Origin: Amborella trichopoda
Lineage: Eukaryota > Streptophyta > Magnoliopsida > Amborellales > Amborellaceae
Length of the DNA: 64,000 nt
Assembly (NCBI RefSeq): GCF_000471905.2
Contig: NW_006494789.1
Coordinates: forward strand, 5,121,344-5,185,343
Reading direction: 5' to 3'
Shown: positions 62,105 through 64,000 of the stretch, piece after piece
How the letters are laid out: each line of letters starts with the position of its first letter
How positions within the stretch are numbered: position 1 is the first letter of the stretch
Program-made: the position numbers and the translations under genes
The notes under the pieces: generated by a model
Told to the model about the DNA's origin: nothing
Databases searched by the model: none
The model's input: the letters and a program-made list of their open reading frames with translations, nothing else

Positions 62105-62119
62105 ATGTATCATCCACCC

Positions 62120-64000
62120 CATCCTCACATCTCGCCCCTTCTTTCTTTATTTTTACCTCACAAACTCATGCGAAAAATTATTTTTACCTTAGCAACTCCC
62201 CTTCCCCATCTCTTGCTTTTCTAAGAGACAAGAAGAGAGTGGTTGGGGAAAAATTGTATATTTTGTTTGGAACAGTTATTGGGATAAAGATAAAAATAGA
62301 AGGGCAAGCTAGTGAAGAGGGGTGGGAGGATATATATTTCTAAAAGTTAATGCTGCATTAAAAAAAAAAATGAGAAAGTGGTTATCATGAAAATGTTTTT
62401 TTTGGAGGGGTCTATACAAAATTTTCCCCAAAATAATATATTTTACAAGGATACAAAAGGGTATGTGTTGTGCATAGTCGGATGACAATGCATATAGTTC
62501 GAAGGATATGCAGTTGGAGCACACCTACATGTAGGAACCTGCTGATAACAACTAGATAATAATTTCTTTTGCAGAGTATTTACTCAAATTTCACCCATAA
62601 AATGTGTAATATCTTCCCACTTTGAAAATACAAGAAGGCAAAGCAAAAAGCGGACTTGTAGCAGAAAATTCAACTTATTCAGTGCTGAAATTACACGAAG
62701 GAAATACATCTGAATTACCTCAAATTTAACATGCAACATATAGCAGACGACAACCTCTATGTTTAGAGGTTGAAATAATCCATATTCCAGCTGAAACAAC
62801 AATCAAGTACTTTAGGATTACACATGGCTCCATCATCCTAGAAGGGTTGAAGATGAGTGTATGAGCATGATAAAGGGGTGGGGAACTAGGAAAGGAGGTC
62901 ATGAACCCACTTACGCCTCCTACGTGGGAATGAGGATCCCACTAAGCCATCACACTATTGGAGATATGACCCTGTGCGACCTGTTCAGTTAATATAGAAT
63001 CATAAAACAAGGCATTCCTGTTTTGAGAATGCGCTATGTGCTTTACTGCCCCAGGGTGAGGTTCTCCCTAGTAAGTGGACTTGAGCAACCTACATGAGAA
63101 GAGAAGGATGCTTGCGCATGAAGTTTGGCAGATGCTGAGTTGTCCTTCTAAAAGACAAATCTACCACAAAAAATCAAAGTTATGGAATAAGATGGTTCAT
63201 TTATTAATATAAATTGCCCAAATAGAGAAAACCCAACCTAACTTCTAAATTGAAGCATATAATTGATTTGAGGTTTTGTCTCCTTGTTCAAATGCATAAT
63301 AATCAAAGACAATGAACCATATCAATGAGTTAGTGAACAGATGAGTTCAAAGAAATATATCTTTACCCCAGGCTTGATGACTCAGCTCACCTCAATCCAA
63401 TGTGTGCACACATTTGCTAAAATATCACCTAGCGTACTAGAAGATAAAATATCAGACATAGGTGGGACGCCCTTAAGATCTGAACTTTAGTTAAAATTCA
63501 AGAGGTGAGCTTGTTGAGTGTACACTAGTCGTCAACCTTTCAAGAAATATGAAGGTAGGTCTAGGGAACGAAAATTCGTCCACATTGGCATCAAGGCAGT
63601 CCAAGGGGCTTTCCGAATCGAATAGGACCTACAGTGGTCCTGCATGGTTTCGTATTAGGGCGTTCGTCTCAGTGCCCTAGGGCCACCTAGGCAGCTCATG
63701 ATGCCCTTGCACTAGAGGTGGAAGAAGGCTCTCGGTCATGGGGCATTTTAGCATCACAAAACCCTTTTTTGTTCATTCGCTACTTAAAACACATTCTAAA
63801 AAATACAAGGGAAAATTTCATATAGAACCCTAATTCCTCGTATTATTTCATGGTAGACCCTCCTTCCGTTTTTCTTTCAAGCGGCATAAGAAAACCCCTA
63901 AAGATTTCACCATAAGCCCTCATCTCTTATCTCTCTCTTTTATTGACTTTTAATCATAAAAATTAGCCCCAACAAATCTTTTTATACCATTTCAACTTAA
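62120..64000. other. No gene recognised
   Basis: AT-rich with an A run near 62361. A splice-like open segment on the minus strand at about 62728-62799 does not resemble any part of a P4-ATPase. Sequence at 63500-63770 is more GC-rich but without a supported frame. It may be flippase intron. Confidence 0.4.

Noticed and set aside
62728-62799. An upstream flippase exon between AG and GT on the minus strand
   Set aside because: The translated residues (beginning LEYGLFQPLN) do not match any P4-ATPase region, and the motif expected upstream (TGDK...NTAIQIA) is absent.

Overview
This is a window from the nuclear genome of a flowering plant with large, repeat-filled introns, probably a woody species with a big genome. 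The evidence is a spliced plant-type P4-ATPase gene, plant Ty3/gypsy, L1 and RTE retroelements, Mutator-like elements with 9-bp target duplications, and a plastid rps7 fragment in an intron. I cannot name the species. A 734-base run of N lies at 15330-16063.

Region 1 (1-10575) is a layer of old elements: an RTE LINE fragment; a 1.5-kb Mutator-like element (2745-4252) that seems to carry a piece of a bHLH transcription-factor gene; an L1 fragment; and an L1 ORF1 relic split by a 3.3-kb solo LTR (6982-10272, 5-bp duplication GATTT). That solo LTR holds a minisatellite of about 20 units, each a small imperfect hairpin.

Region 2 (about 10576-40510) reads as one very large minus-strand Ty3/gypsy-like fossil with an LTR, polypurine tract, arrays of degenerate noncoding repeats, a gag-like region and an extra ORF, but no pol that I can see. 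Nested in it is a second minus-strand element, a Del/Tekay-type chromovirus (16868-33970), whose 3' LTR itself holds two solo LTRs (19012-22318 and 22473-25024). Junction repeats support each nesting step and give an order of events.

Region 3 (40511-45105) holds another LTR-like block, an unassigned stretch, and the 5' end of a short-LTR chromovirus fossil (gag relic, tRNA-Met primer site, 399-bp LTR).

Region 4 (46506 to beyond 64000) is the one host gene: the last nine exons of a phospholipid-transporting P4-ATPase closely resembling Arabidopsis ALA2, on the minus strand. All nine exons have GT/AG borders and consistent phases, so this part of the gene looks functional. The 5' half lies beyond the window. 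Its introns contain two neighbouring MITEs, a plastid rps7 fragment, tandem duplications and an unidentified ORF. A 5'-truncated L1 (58281-60981) and a short RTE copy (61639-62104) lie upstream of the first visible exon.

The window is mostly a record of nested insertions around one conserved flippase gene. I found no clear new multi-gene system. The most unusual signals are the covarying hairpin minisatellite, the gene-capturing MULE, and the gag-only giant element with its modular extra ORF.
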